Shown: in pieces, positions 45,783 through 57,300 of the stretch | How the letters are laid out: each line of letters opens with the position of its first letter | How positions within the stretch are numbered: position 1 is the first letter of the stretch | NCBI GenBank assembly: GCA_033239525.1 | Contig: BSYO01000038.1 | Coordinates: 5,707,041-5,771,040, forward strand | Source of the DNA: Nepenthes gracilis | Lineage: Eukaryota > Streptophyta > Magnoliopsida > Caryophyllales > Nepenthaceae | DNA length: 64,000 bases | Direction: 5' to 3' | Notes under the pieces: model-generated | The model's input: the letters and a program-made list of their open reading frames with translations, nothing else | The model's database searches: none | Told to the model about the DNA's origin: nothing | Translations under genes and position numbers: made by a program

Positions 45783-47924
45783 TGTAAGATTCTAATTTTT
45801 ATAATATCGTAATTAGGAGTAATTAAAGTAATATAATAAAGATTAGACTTAATATATGTGAAAAAATTAAGTTTCAAATGTGGGATGGGAAACGGTAGGG
45901 GACGCCCAACTAGTGCCCAAGGCGGCACCACAAGTGCCCAATCCAAGGGACCCGCACTTGCCGGACACTCGAGCACTAGCGGCAGGTGCTAGGTCCAGCA
46001 GGGACATGCCTGCTGCATGCCGGGCTGGCGTTCGAGCACTAGCCCGTGATATATAACCTTGCGAGGATTATTTTCACGTCATTTTTCAGCAATCTAAGAG
46101 AGAGGAGAGAGGGAGAGAGAGAACACACAAAGGAGAAAAGACAGAAGGAGGACATCGAGGCTCTCGGGTTCAAATCCGGCTTGGAGCTAGTTAGAGAAAT
46201 TGTAGATCGGGTCAAGGCAAGTACACTCATATACTTTTCTTCCTCCTGTTTTGCTTTTTGTTACAATTCCTTTGGGTATTTTCATCCCGATACCCATCCA
46301 TACTTTTATTTTATGATACTCATGACTTGAGTATGCATATATGTTGATCTCATATTCAATTTCTAAGTTTTATGTGGTATTTCATATGTACTAACCCTAA
46401 TCTATGTCCCCTTTGGATTTACCCAATTTATTTGAGATTTATGCATGATTTGACCTTCAAAACTTGGAACGTTAGTTTTATGGACGTGGATACTTTGATT
46501 ATTTGGTATTTATTCATATATATTTTGTATACGTTATTTTATGTGTTTCGAAAATATTGTTAGATATAAATAGTGATATTTATTCACATGTACATTATAT
46601 ATGTTATTTTATGTGTGCACCAAAAATTATGTTGTTCGCTTTTGTGAAGAAATTTATTGTCCAGAAGTTCTAAAGTTATATTTGGCTCATTGTGGTAAGA
46701 ATTTCTTGAACACTCTATACTTTATACTGATTTATGCATATGTTTAAAGGCATGTGAAGATTTAAACTCACAAGAATATGAAAATGTGTATTAGTATACT
46801 CAAGAATATGATTATCTATATCTGTATCTGAGAATTATACAAGTTATGCAAAGTATATCAAAAAAACTCCACAATTTATTATGTTTGATGATTCATTCTC
46901 AAGGAGTGAAAACTTTGTATAAGATTATGGTGGAACCTTCCCTTAGGAATAAGTAATCATGAAATTTGGCCAAGGATTTATATTTCAAAGGATCGTATTC
47001 CCTGGTATGCCTTAGGTATTACTGTGGTAAATCAAGAAATTGTCTCTGGACCACGGGGGATATGGTGGTATAAGAATAAAGACTATTAGCCCAATATATT
47101 CAGGATTATAGGAATACCGTCCACTACAGGACATTAAATTCGAGGTTTGTGGGTAGTGCCTTAGATCATGTGAAATAACATGATTCTTTTCTCAATTTAA
47201 CTATACCGTTAGCTAGTAAGGCCTACTGATCCTGATCGGCAAAGATAAAAAAATTTATACATATTTTAGAATCTAAAGGAAGAATAAGTAAAATGGAAAT
47301 AATAAATGTATTCCAAAAAGTGCATTTGATCATACTTTATATTTATACATTTATATTATACTCCTATATCCTTCCTTTATTTTATTTTAAGTATAATACT
47401 TATTACCCTTAATTATATCATATCTTGCTGAGCATTTGGCTCATTCCTTACCATTTTCTTTCCTTCAGATGAGCACGAGCCTATACCTGATAAGGCGAAG
47501 TGAGGATTAGAGATCGGCTAGGCTGCAAACTTGGAGGATTATTTTGTGGACTTAGTTTTGTAGTTTTGTACCTCATGGAGTACTTTGTATTATTTTTGAG
47601 ATGGATATGTGTATTGATATATATGTATGTTAATAATATACAAGTAGTTAGTTTTCGCTGTATTTTGATGGATGTATATACTTCCGCAGATTTTTATGGT
47701 TTGATATTTAAGTATTTAGTGGCATCTTATTTGAGCCGACATCGTAACCGGAGTTATAACGTTGGTGCCACGAGACTATTGCGGCTTTATTTTGGATCCT
47801 ATATTGTCATTGTGGATATATATATTTGTTGTACAAGGATGTTGTATAGGTTTATATTAATCTGACGGCCATTTTACAACCAGAATCATGCCGATTTTCT
47901 GTTAGGATTTTTGGGATTGTCACA
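45783..47924 (+). mobile_element. 3' LTR of gypsy element B
   Basis: 2,142 bp, TGTAAGATTCT... to ...GGGATTGTCACA. U3 holds CTCGAGCAC and TTCGAGCAC motifs at about 45965-46040 and a TATA box, TATATAA at 46050-46056. A GA-rich leader follows. Collinear with 10342-12182. It ends exactly where minus-strand TAT integrase begins. Confidence 0.9.
46050..46056 (+). promoter_or_regulatory. TATA box of LTR B (3' copy)
   Basis: GATATATAACC, about 15 bp downstream of a TTCGAGCACTAG motif. The first transcribed bases would fall in the following GA-rich leader. Confidence 0.6.
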
Positions 47925-48309
47925 TAGCTTGTCTGCCCAAAAGTCCCCTACATCTTCTAGCTTTGTTTTTAACCCGCATAGTAGAGTTTGGTTCATCATT
48001 TTCACTTGCCCGTTTGCCCATGTATAGGTAATAGAAGTATAAACCAGCCGAATTTTCAAAATTGTGTAATACTTGGTAAATCTTTTGCTAGTGAATTGGG
48101 ATTCATTGTTGGTTATTGTGAGCTCAAAAATTTCAAATCTGCAGATAATGTTTTGACTAATGAACTCGGTCACATTTTGTTCAATTATTCTTGCCAACAG
48201 GAAGGCCTCCCCCCATTTTGTAAAATAGTCAATACCGATTATGATAAATTTTCTCTGTCTCGATACTATGGGTAATGGGTCTAATATATCGAGCCCCCAA
48301 TGAGCGAAT
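47925..48309 (-). pseudogene. TAT-lineage gypsy integrase core
   Basis: The minus strand reads PFAHWGLDI, IIIGIDYFTKW, ARIIEQNVTEFISQNIICRF, NESQFTSKRF and YTWANGQVKMMNQTLLCGLK, ending EDVGDFWADKL at the LTR B boundary. The wording (QN-ICRFG, NGQ-MNRT-L-GLK) is that of TAT/Ogre/Retand integrases rather than chromoviruses. Its N-terminal half lies at 50832 onward, across solo LTR C2. Confidence 0.9.
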
Positions 48310-50831
48310 GGCTATGTCACGAATCCAAACCAAGTAGGTCAATTTAAATAATTAATTATAATTTCTAAAATTTAAAATCTCAATTAAATCCAACAAATAA
48401 TACTAAATCCCAAAAATTCGAATGTGACAAAACCAAATACATAAGACTTGACAAGTCAAAATCCTCATAAGACCTCATCGGACAACCGTCCGAACGACAT
48501 AAATTCAACCTGCTCTATAATTATCATAAGGGAGGTAATAAATTAAACAAAATCATAAATTAGACATAATAAAATATCCTAACTGATTCCAAAATATAAC
48601 CATGGGCCTATATTCGGCCAATTTTCATAATACAATCATATCAATTTTTAATTTAAACCATAACAAAGTAAAACTCACCAAATCGGACAAATTACTGACG
48701 GATCATGTCCTAACTCCTGCAATGCATCCGAACCTTCTACTCTAAAGGGTCAAAATAGAAAACGTGAGCCAAATGTCTAACAAGTATCATATTTAAACAA
48801 AATGAGTCTAATAAATCAGATGAGAGGTCAAGGGATGAAAATCCAGTTAAATTATAGAATAAATCTAAATCACCGATAAAATAAATCTAATAGAAATCTA
48901 AGATCCAAAATCAAAAACTCAATGGTAATTTTGTACTCAAAGCAAATATCTAAATTCAAAATAAATTTTTAAATTTTGAAACAGTTCTCCTCGGGACGTA
49001 TATATATATATAAACAAAACAGAGGTGATCGGATCAATTCCAAAGTCGATGTCACTTCCGAGTCCAAGTCCAAGTCCATTACTCGATCAACTTGTGATTT
49101 AAGGTAGAATCTGATAGCCGGATGATCCAATAGCATGTGCAGAAATCGAAACAGCACCGCGACAAATATTCCAAAGGTCCGGATCAAAACATATAATCAA
49201 AATCGTTGTACTAGACATACCAAGGCCTAACTGAAGACGAAATTGGCGAATTTCAAATCCAAGTTCAAATCAAATTCCAATATAAATCAATACAGAAATA
49301 TAAATTATGTACTAAATTTGGCTTAATTATTTAAAAATTAGCTTGAGGAAAGGTTACATATAATCGAGATAACCTTATGCCAAAATCCATGTATTCTGTA
49401 CCCATAGATAAGGTTACTTACTATGTTTATCACCAGCGATTTTGGGTGCATTCCTTAAATTTGCTAAATATATTAGGACGTTCAAATATATTTTAAGGTC
49501 AAGTCAAATTATCCAAATGAAAAATGTCACTATTTCTAACATTTCCTACCGGCGAAAAGGGATTTACAAATAAATCTTCCTGTCCAGAGCTAGTCAGAAT
49601 GTTCAATTTCCAAATCCAAATGTAGTAACTATAACCTGACTCATGCATGTGAAAACGCACTGTTGTACAAATTTCGTGTACATTTTTGTTACACATACTG
49701 ATATAAATATACACTGAGTCCAATAAATTTTTGGGTTTCCAAAAAATAATAAATTTCTAAAATCATAAAACCCATATTCAAAGCCTCTAAAATAATCCAG
49801 TAAATTACACATATATATTCAGAATAAATAAAATGGGTGTATAAAAATTTATACATATTAGTAAAAATTTATATAGTATCCAAAATACATCAAATGCGAA
49901 ATCAAACCAAACGGGAGGTTTACAAATACTTGTCTTGACCTCATACTTTGTAGATTTGAAGAAATAATGTCCAAAAGTGGCCAACGGCACCTCTCTCTCT
50001 CCTGTCGGCCCGCGGCCCTTTCTCTCTCCTCCCTTCCTCTCTCTCTCGCGCACTTCTGCCTCTCCCTCTCTCCACCATCGCCGGTGATGGCTCTGGCTTT
50101 GACACAGGCAATGGCAGTGAGCACGGTAGCAGCAACCCGATAACAGACGGCGGCTGACAGCGGCATCACCCACGGCAGGTTCTCTCTCTCCTTTGGCCGC
50201 AACCCTACCGACACCCTTTTCCTCCCAAATCCAACAAAATTTCAGCTGATTTTCACAAAATCATCACATACAATCCCAAAATCAACATCCACAAGGAACG
50301 ATGACGAATGGACGACGACCGTTTGGTTTCAGCTCCTGATTTCTCCTTCTACAACCACCGGTAGACAAAATGGAGGGTACCACCACGAAAAGGGCTTCGC
50401 CAGCTTCCATCTCCGTCGTTGGGAGCTCCGGTAGCGGCGGTGGCGACGGCGCTCGCCAGCCTCCCTCTCTCTCCTCTCTTCTCCCCCCTCTCTCCCCAAA
50501 ACCATCCTTATCCTATTCACTGATTAGTTTTTTTTCTTCTGTTTTTTGGTTTTGTTTTAATATATATATATATATAACAATAATAATATTAATATTAATA
50601 TTAATATTATTATTATTATTATTATTATTTATATTTTCTATTTCTTATTATTCTAAAATTCGAATCAATATTTTGGCGACAATACGGGTGCACCTCAAGC
50701 GCCAACCCAACCGATCCTAATATCCTTTTGAATTTTACATTATTAAATTAATTTTTTATCACGTCCAAATTATCCAAAATCACAATTAATATCAAATTGA
50801 TCCAAATAAAAATTTGGGATATTACAGACCA
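48310..50831 (-). mobile_element. Solo LTR, family C copy 2 (48315-50826), with decayed target duplication
   Basis: Plus-strand ends are TGTCACGAATCC and GGATATTACA, so the minus strand reads TGTAATATCC... to ...GTGACA. It splits the TAT integrase between the zinc domain and PFAHWGLDI. On the minus strand the flanks are TGGTC and TAGCC, each one transition away from TGGCC, which also restores the expected W-P-F codons. Length is 2,512 bp. It includes a GA/CT-rich block and an ATT/AAT simple repeat at 50576-50632. Short open frames within it are low-complexity. Confidence 0.9.
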
Positions 50832-51690
50832 GGCAGCTGTAAGGTTTGAGTTTTGTGTATGATTGATGAGGAACGTTGCCATAAATTTGACAATTTTTTT
50901 ATTTCTTTATGAACTCTATGGTTCTCGCTTTATTGTTGGCCAGCAATAGCCCTATTACACAACTTTAAACATCGTATTCTTCCCCCTATGTGTGATCTAT
51001 AAATTCCGAGATGCACTTCACTCAATGTGTTGTCAGTTTCAGATAGTGCCAAGCACCTTATGTAGGAGATAGAGTATCCCTGTCTGTATAGTTTTTTATC
51101 CATGAGGGAATAATAGCCTGCAATCCTTATTATGTACTCAGCATTATTCGGACTTTTTAGTAGAAGGATTTTTTCTAATTTTTTTGTACGAAGCCATCTA
51201 GGTATCGCCATCTGAGATCTAAGGCACCTCTTATTCTGGGACTTCTTTGCTTAGGAGATTGAGGATTTCCCTCATCGTTCTGGCGTATTGTTCAAGGTTC
51301 TCAATTGCTACTGCTTTTGCTAGCTAATTTGCTCTCCAATTATCTTCTCTCACTTGCTAGCTAGCTAATTTGATCAATTATTTGGACACTTTGTATTTGT
51401 ACAAGTTCTCCTTTAATGGTTGAATATTTAAGATGATGTTCTTATGGGTTTGGAAATATGGTTGTAACTTTCTGGTGGAGTGAACTAGCAATAGAGTAAT
51501 CCTTTCAGTGTACACGTAATGAGTCTCAGTGTCTGTCAAAATTTTACTAATGTAGTAAACCTATTGTTGCACGTTGAACTGTTTCTTGATCAAGATGGAG
51601 CTTAACACCAAATATTGCCAGATAGAGGCATAATTCTTTACCTTGTTTTGGAGAAGTCAAGAGAGGAGGATTAGCGATGTACTCCTTCAA
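50832..51690 (-). pseudogene. TAT gypsy RNase H and integrase N-terminal domain
   Basis: RNase H on the minus strand: FQELKEYIANPPLLTSP, LYLAIFGVKLHL, VYYISKILTDTETHYVYTER and LVHSTRKLQPYFQTH (about 51400-51690), then REDNWRANQLAKAVAIEN near 51310-51350. Integrase zinc region: YRQGYSISYIRCLALSE and SEVHLGIYRSHIGG at about 50960-51110. Frameshifts and stops throughout. Confidence 0.85.
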
Positions 51691-52556
51691 TTCTTGGAAG
51701 GCTACTTTTCTTCCCTTTGTGTACATGCAAATTGGGAGAGGAAGTTGTCAACTACTCCTGGAATGTTCAGATCGAATTTAGTTACAGTTAATAAAATCAA
51801 ATTTTGGTATCTCCCGTCAGGGTTAGTGGGAAGTAAAGAAACAACGTTGAACTGTCTAGGCCTTAGAATCCCAGCAAGGTGTGGAAATAATCCAAATGGT
51901 CTATGAGATTAGAACTTCCATCGTAGAGCTCCAGGGTAGTCATTTTGAACTTGCAATGGAGCAGCTGCATCTGGATCTCTCTCGTGAATGGTAACCTGTC
52001 TAGGTCGGTCAAGTGTCTGTCCATACTTTCTCAAAATAGCTGCTACTTGATCTTTTTTATTCTCTTCTCCACCTAAGAAGTGGACATAATCCTCTTAGTA
52101 TAGAGGAATGTCCTCAACTCTAAGTGGTTTGGAGAGATATGCTAGGCCTGCTGACTATGGGCTATTCTTGGTAGGGTGCTATATAAGACTTTTTCTCGGG
52201 TTGAAGGCTTCACAACATATTGGGAATAGTAAGGATTCTGCCACTCTAGGTTCTCATCCTACGCTCCAAGATTTAGTTGGCCTTCTAGCCGAGTTTGGGC
52301 CCCATCTCTTGTGGCTTATTGGGTCTCGAGGTTGTCAAGCCACAGAATTATTTATTTGGTCCGCTGTTTTTCCTTTGATTTCTTCTTCTGGATACTAAAG
52401 TTTGGGAGTTGGAGGATGGAGACCTTAGTGGGGTCCCTCCAATTTGTTGCAAATTGTCTAGAGGATCTTGGACATTGTGTTCATCTAGGCCGCTAGCGTC
52501 TCCATGTTTATGTTTGTGGCCGAACGAGCATTTCCATGACTACCCTCCGTCATGTT
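51691..52556 (-). pseudogene. TAT gypsy gag, fused by deletion to RNase H
   Basis: The minus strand reads GNARSATNINMETLAA, MNTMSKIL and NKLEGP near 52420-52540, then MTTLELYDGSSNLIDHLDYF and LLGF*GLDSSTLFLYFPLTL near 51830-51945, as in TAT gag proteins. Near 51690-51710 gag runs directly into RNase H (LHVHKGKKSS, then FQELKEY), so protease and RT are missing. A large open frame on the opposite strand (52108-52398) is a shadow. Confidence 0.75.
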
Positions 52557-53547
52557 ATCATTGTGATGGAATACCTCCCAAATTCGTCATTAACTTAATC
52601 TTAATAATAAATAATCTACTAGGGCTGATCTAATAAATACATGCCAGCGTACATAAGATCCATAACACAATACCACAACCTCATGGCCTTGACAATGAAC
52701 CAAAACATTTTATCTTGCTGGACCTAAATCAGGAAGATGCCTATAAATACCTTCAGACCTGCAGAAACATTTTGATAGTCTAGATATGCTAGGTTTCAAC
52801 CAAAACATACAACAGCTAATCTAATTTCATAATAATACATACATCCAACCCTTCAACTTGTACGGGAATAACTAACATATAAAAATACAAAAGATGATCA
52901 GAAGACATCCACAAGACATAAAACTAAGCACTAATTATTCATTCCTACTCGTTGGGTATAAACTTGTGTGGATTATCTAAAGGGTTAATAGAAATAGTAA
53001 AGAAGTTAAATACTCTGTAATGCATATATACATATCAAAAAGCATGCATACTTTATACTTAAAATATAACAGTACATATCAGAAGGAACAAGGATGAACG
53101 AATAGTCATAAAACATGATCTGAAAATACTTTTATAATATATTCCAAATTTTTTATTTTATTATTTCATTATCTTACTCATCAAATTGGCTAAAAACTTG
53201 CTTTTCTTTGGGCGACTAGAGTTAGTAAGCCTTACTAGTTAAATGAGCGGTCAATCGAAACCTAGATAATATTTACTTCTACATAATCAAAAGCCTTCTC
53301 CTCTTATTCAAGACACGGCAGGCCATCTACATATAACACTATAGACGGGGCTATAGCCATAAGCAATCCTTAGTAGATAACGATCTTTCACTATAATATA
53401 TTAAGACATATCAAGATATACTATATGTTGAACTTTTCTTAGTCCAATTTCTTAACTTTTTAGGTAATTCTATATTTAACTTCATACATTCTTGGTTCTA
53501 AACCTTTTGGAGAATAGTTCACAATTTCTTAACATAATTGCAGAATA

Positions 53548-53931
53548 TGTTACGAACTCAGCATCCTGTTTATTTTTCCCGTTCCCTGTCCCCCGTTTTC
53601 CGTTTGTTTAATCTGTTACTACCTGTGGAGGGTTTCCCGTTCCCGTTTGCCCCATTACCCTATTTCCCGTATATATTGTCTGACACGGTATAATGAAAGG
53701 GGGAGAATTATTGCCCAACACCCTCTATCACGCTCTCTCTCTATCTCTCCCTATTCTCTCCTCTCTCGTTCTGTTCTTCCCTCTCTCATTTGTTTCTCTT
53801 CCTCTAACTGCTCCCCTTTTCGTCCTTCGTCTGCTCCAATCGCCGTTTCCCTCCGCCAGAACTTCCCTCGCCGTTCACTCCAGTCGCCACCGACGATGTC
53901 GTCGCCAGCCACGATCGAGAGGCACGCATCA
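53548..53931 (+). repeat. 5' LTR of the gene-capturing element
   Basis: 384 bp, TGTTACG...GCATCA. It contains CCCGTT-type repeats at the start, a TATA-like GTATATATT at 53669-53677 and an alternative TATAATG at 53689-53695. A CT-rich leader follows, then an ATG at 53896 whose frame leaves the LTR into the interior. No difference from the 3' LTR is seen. Confidence 0.95.
53669..53677 (+). promoter_or_regulatory. Probable TATA box of the gene-capturing element
   Basis: GTATATATT about 220 bp upstream of the LTR-encoded ATG. The same box recurs in the 3' LTR at 57829-57837, where it could drive read-out into flanking DNA. Confidence 0.5.
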
Positions 53932-54279
53932 TTTGGTGCTCTCATTGAGACCAAGGCGGAGGCGAACGACGGACGAGCTGTCGCTGCGCGCGAAGAGGCT
54001 ATGGCCGAATGGGCCAGTGCGCTGAAGGATCTCCGAAGCGCTGTCGACCGATTGGACACCCAACTATCCACCATGGCTTCAGTAGCAGCACAAATATGCT
54101 CGCCACGCACCGACACCAGCCAGTCACTCCTCCGACTCGAGCGCGACACTGAACGGTCAGTGACCTCTTCACCTTCTGTGATTTCTTCGCTTCTCCACCA
54201 CCCGGTTCCTCGAATACTCGTCCCTCGCTTCCCCGTCGTCTTCAACTTCATCACCATATTCGGCTTCCCCCTTCGTTAA
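53896..54279 (+). CDS. Gag-like N-terminal ORF starting inside the LTR
   Basis: 128 codons from ATG 53896: [40 protein letters not shown] and [15 protein letters not shown]. The charged, helical, heptad-like middle resembles the N-terminus of plant gypsy gag proteins. The first 12 residues are encoded by the LTR. From 54182 another frame is open in parallel, and the protein sense seems to move into it ([19 protein letters not shown]). A frameshift, a splice or a one-base indel would join the two. The same ATG in the 3' LTR reads out into flanking DNA. Confidence 0.6.
   Translation: MSSPATIERHASFGALIETKAEANDGRAVAAREEAMAEWASALKDLRSAVDRLDTQLSTMASVAAQICSPRTDTSQSLLRLERDTERSVTSSPSVISSLLHHPVPRILVPRFPVVFNFITIFGFPLR
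53933..53952 (+). promoter_or_regulatory. Candidate primer-binding site of the gene-capturing element
   Basis: TTGGTGCTCTCATTGAGA starts two bases after the LTR. It contains the TGG expected opposite a tRNA CCA end, but it is not the initiator-Met type used by elements A, B, F and the copia. I cannot name the tRNA. Confidence 0.6.
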
Positions 54280-54310
54280 TCCCTCATTAATTTCAAACTC
54301 ACCAGCAGTT

Positions 54311-57300
54311 GTGGTTCCCACAACTGAAGGGCTTCGAGCCTCCCTCACTGAGCCTTTGCCGATTCTAACTCAAATCGAGAAACCCCATTCACATGCGTTT
54401 CCTGATTCTCAATTCGACGAGCCACCTACCACAATATTCCAGCGAACCTTCACTGAAATTTCTCCCTCTGATTTCAAAATCACTAAGCCACAAACTGTCA
54501 CAAATCGGCCAAAATACCTTACACCACTCAAGAAATTAAACCTGATAGACCTAGATTGGGAGGGTGAAGGTGGTCAGATTTTCGTTCCACTTACAGAAGC
54601 TGGCTCCAATGAGTATAAATTCCCAACAGAACCGTTTCCAGAAACGGTTCCCCAGCCGCTTGCTGTGTTGGAGGATGAACACTTGCTACCCTCAGCTGTG
54701 GATACTTCCAGCATTCAACGTGTGAGAAAAATTGCTAATTCCCTAGGCCACCGGTTCAACCAGGAGGCCTTCCTAGAGGCTGTGGACCTTGCGCAACTGG
54801 TGGAGAATGGGGCAAGCAACGGTAGCCTTGCCAGAGTACCTCAGACTTCTTCGTTAGATAATGAAGATGTTAAAGGAACGGATGGGGGTGCGCAGAAACA
54901 TGGAACTGTTTTCTTGGATCCAGAACCTCAGGCAATTGAGGTTTGGCCTAAGAAACTACAACCATTTGATGGCAACGGGCAGGAATTGAACCCACTTGAT
55001 GACAGGACTAGAGACTTGGGGCCACTTGAAAGTCAACCCACTGAATTTCTCAAGGAGTTGCAGGGGCACCATACTGTTTTAAGGGAGTGCATTGAGCAGC
55101 TCACATCATTTGAAGCCTCGAGGGCAACTCTTGTATCATATTTAAGAGAGGCTCTCCATGAGCAGGAGTTTAAGCTGGACCAATATCGTAATCAACTCCA
55201 GGCTGCTCCGTTGCAGTCAGAACGGGCCGCCAATATATGCCAACAGTTGCTGAATTCCAGCAACGTGCACTTGCTAGATGATCAAGGTTTGCAAGAGCTG
55301 AGCACCACCCATCCAGGCGGCGAACAAATATCTCTGCTATACACAAAACAGCTGCCTTCTCCTGAGAAATTTGCTGCCATGGAAGACGATGACCCACAGA
55401 AGTCTGCAGCTGCTGCAGTGGCAGCCAAGCTTACTGCATCCACGTCCTCTGCCCAGATGCTCACACATGTTCAATCTTCCCTTACACAAGAGGGTGTCAT
55501 TAGCAGCGTGGTAGAAGAATCCCCAAGTGATATTCCTTCCGAAAAGCGACCTAAGCTTGAAAATGACCAATCTTATGTGCCACCGTCTGCTCAGCTTCCT
55601 CCATTACCATTATTTCCATACCCTGATGCAACTCAACAGAATGCTCCCACAAGTAATCAGCAGCCAACTCCAGATGAGCAGCTGCCTCCGCCTTCCTCTT
55701 CTCTGCCACTGCCACTGCTACCGCCCATGCCACAAGTAATCAAGGCTTTGAAGTTGTTGGTTGACGAGTGGTGGGTTGGTATCGTGCTAAATTCTGGACC
55801 ACCTACAAGTGTACTTCCAGCATCTACACCACTTGGACATCTTAAGATGGGTAAAACAGCTCACTACCTTGATGCTGCTACTGCCTCATCATTGATGGAT
55901 AAGCAAGGAAGAAAACGTCTACCAATCACACGTTTCTCTGAAAGGGCTGTTTCAATGTTGCTGCTGTCTTTGTCCTTCACATGGAAGGCGAGAGGAGATC
56001 ATCACCGTAATGTATGCAGCGTACCTGTCTTAGCACCAGGAACAAATCCTGCTAGTGCTGCCAGGTGTGGAATGAACATTGTGACTGTTGGGTCGGAGAC
56101 TAAGGGGCACATTAGTATTGACGAATCGAGAACAGCTGCTGTAGCCAACAAGGACAACCCGCCTACTCTCATGGTTACTTATCTTCCCACTCAAGGAGTT
56201 TATGAAGAAGCTGGGGTGCCCATGGAAAACATTCTTTATCTTGGTGGACCAAATATAGCCTTTCAAATCTACAACAACGAATGCACAAATGTTCGAATCC
56301 GCGGAGCTGGAATTGTGGCAGCCCTCACCAACGAAAGTTCTACTAGCAAATCTGATTATTTCTCTCACTGTACATCGGAGATGATATTCATTACTCATTT
56401 GGTGGCCGAAGATCCTGCGAAGCTTGCAAGGCCCTTGTTGGCTGATACATATGTAACCCTGTTGAAAGGTCGGAATGCAGGGTATGGCCAAATGCTAGCC
56501 AAGGGTGAACTGAACCTGGATATGCTAGCCAAGGGTGAACTGAACCTGGATATGGATGATTGCATCAGTGGAAAACGGCAAGGGATGATTCAAGGAATTT
56601 ACGAAGAAGATTGTGGTCAAATTTGTTTGGAGCCATTCACTTCAACTCCCATTGGATCTCCTTGTGGTTGTGTTTTACCAATGAGAGTTCGACTTCTTCT
56701 GAGTATAGCTGTTTATGCTCTCTTTCCCGAGGTTAATGAACTGGAGATTGAAGTTGCAGCAGGCACATATCTTAAACATAGTCAATTGCAAATTGTGGGT
56801 GCAACTACTGATAGCCAAAATCAGGAAAGGACAATTGTGGATCTCAACTTGGTCCCACTGGGCGAGAACTTTGATAATACCACTGCAACACTAATTTTTG
56901 AGAGACTTTTGCGGAAGAAGGGGCAAAGCCTGGCACCCAAAAGATTACCTCCTGGCGTGTTCTTTCCATTAATGAAAGCTACAGATGCTAAACTGGCCAG
57001 CGCATCCTTGGCATCTGCACTGCTATGTGAAGATGAAACACTGGATCCCAAAAAGGCAAAGGGAAAGATAATAGTTTGCCTTAGAGGGATAAATGCAAGA
57101 GTTGACAAGGGAATGCAATGTGCTTTGGCTGGAGCTGTGGGTATGGTTCTGGCAAACGACCAAGATAATGGAAATGAACTCATTGCCGATGCACATTTCC
57201 TACCTGCTTCACATATCAATTACAGTGATGGTGTTTATGTCTACTCAAATATCAACTCAACTAAGTCCCCTAAAGCCTACATTACTTATACAGATACAAA

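Noticed and set aside
49805..50214. Arg/Glu-rich open frames on the minus strand
   Set aside because: Low-complexity translation of the GA-rich leader of solo LTR C2, open in several frames at once.
52108..52398. 96-codon plus-strand open frame
   Set aside because: Antisense shadow of the decayed TAT gag on the minus strand.
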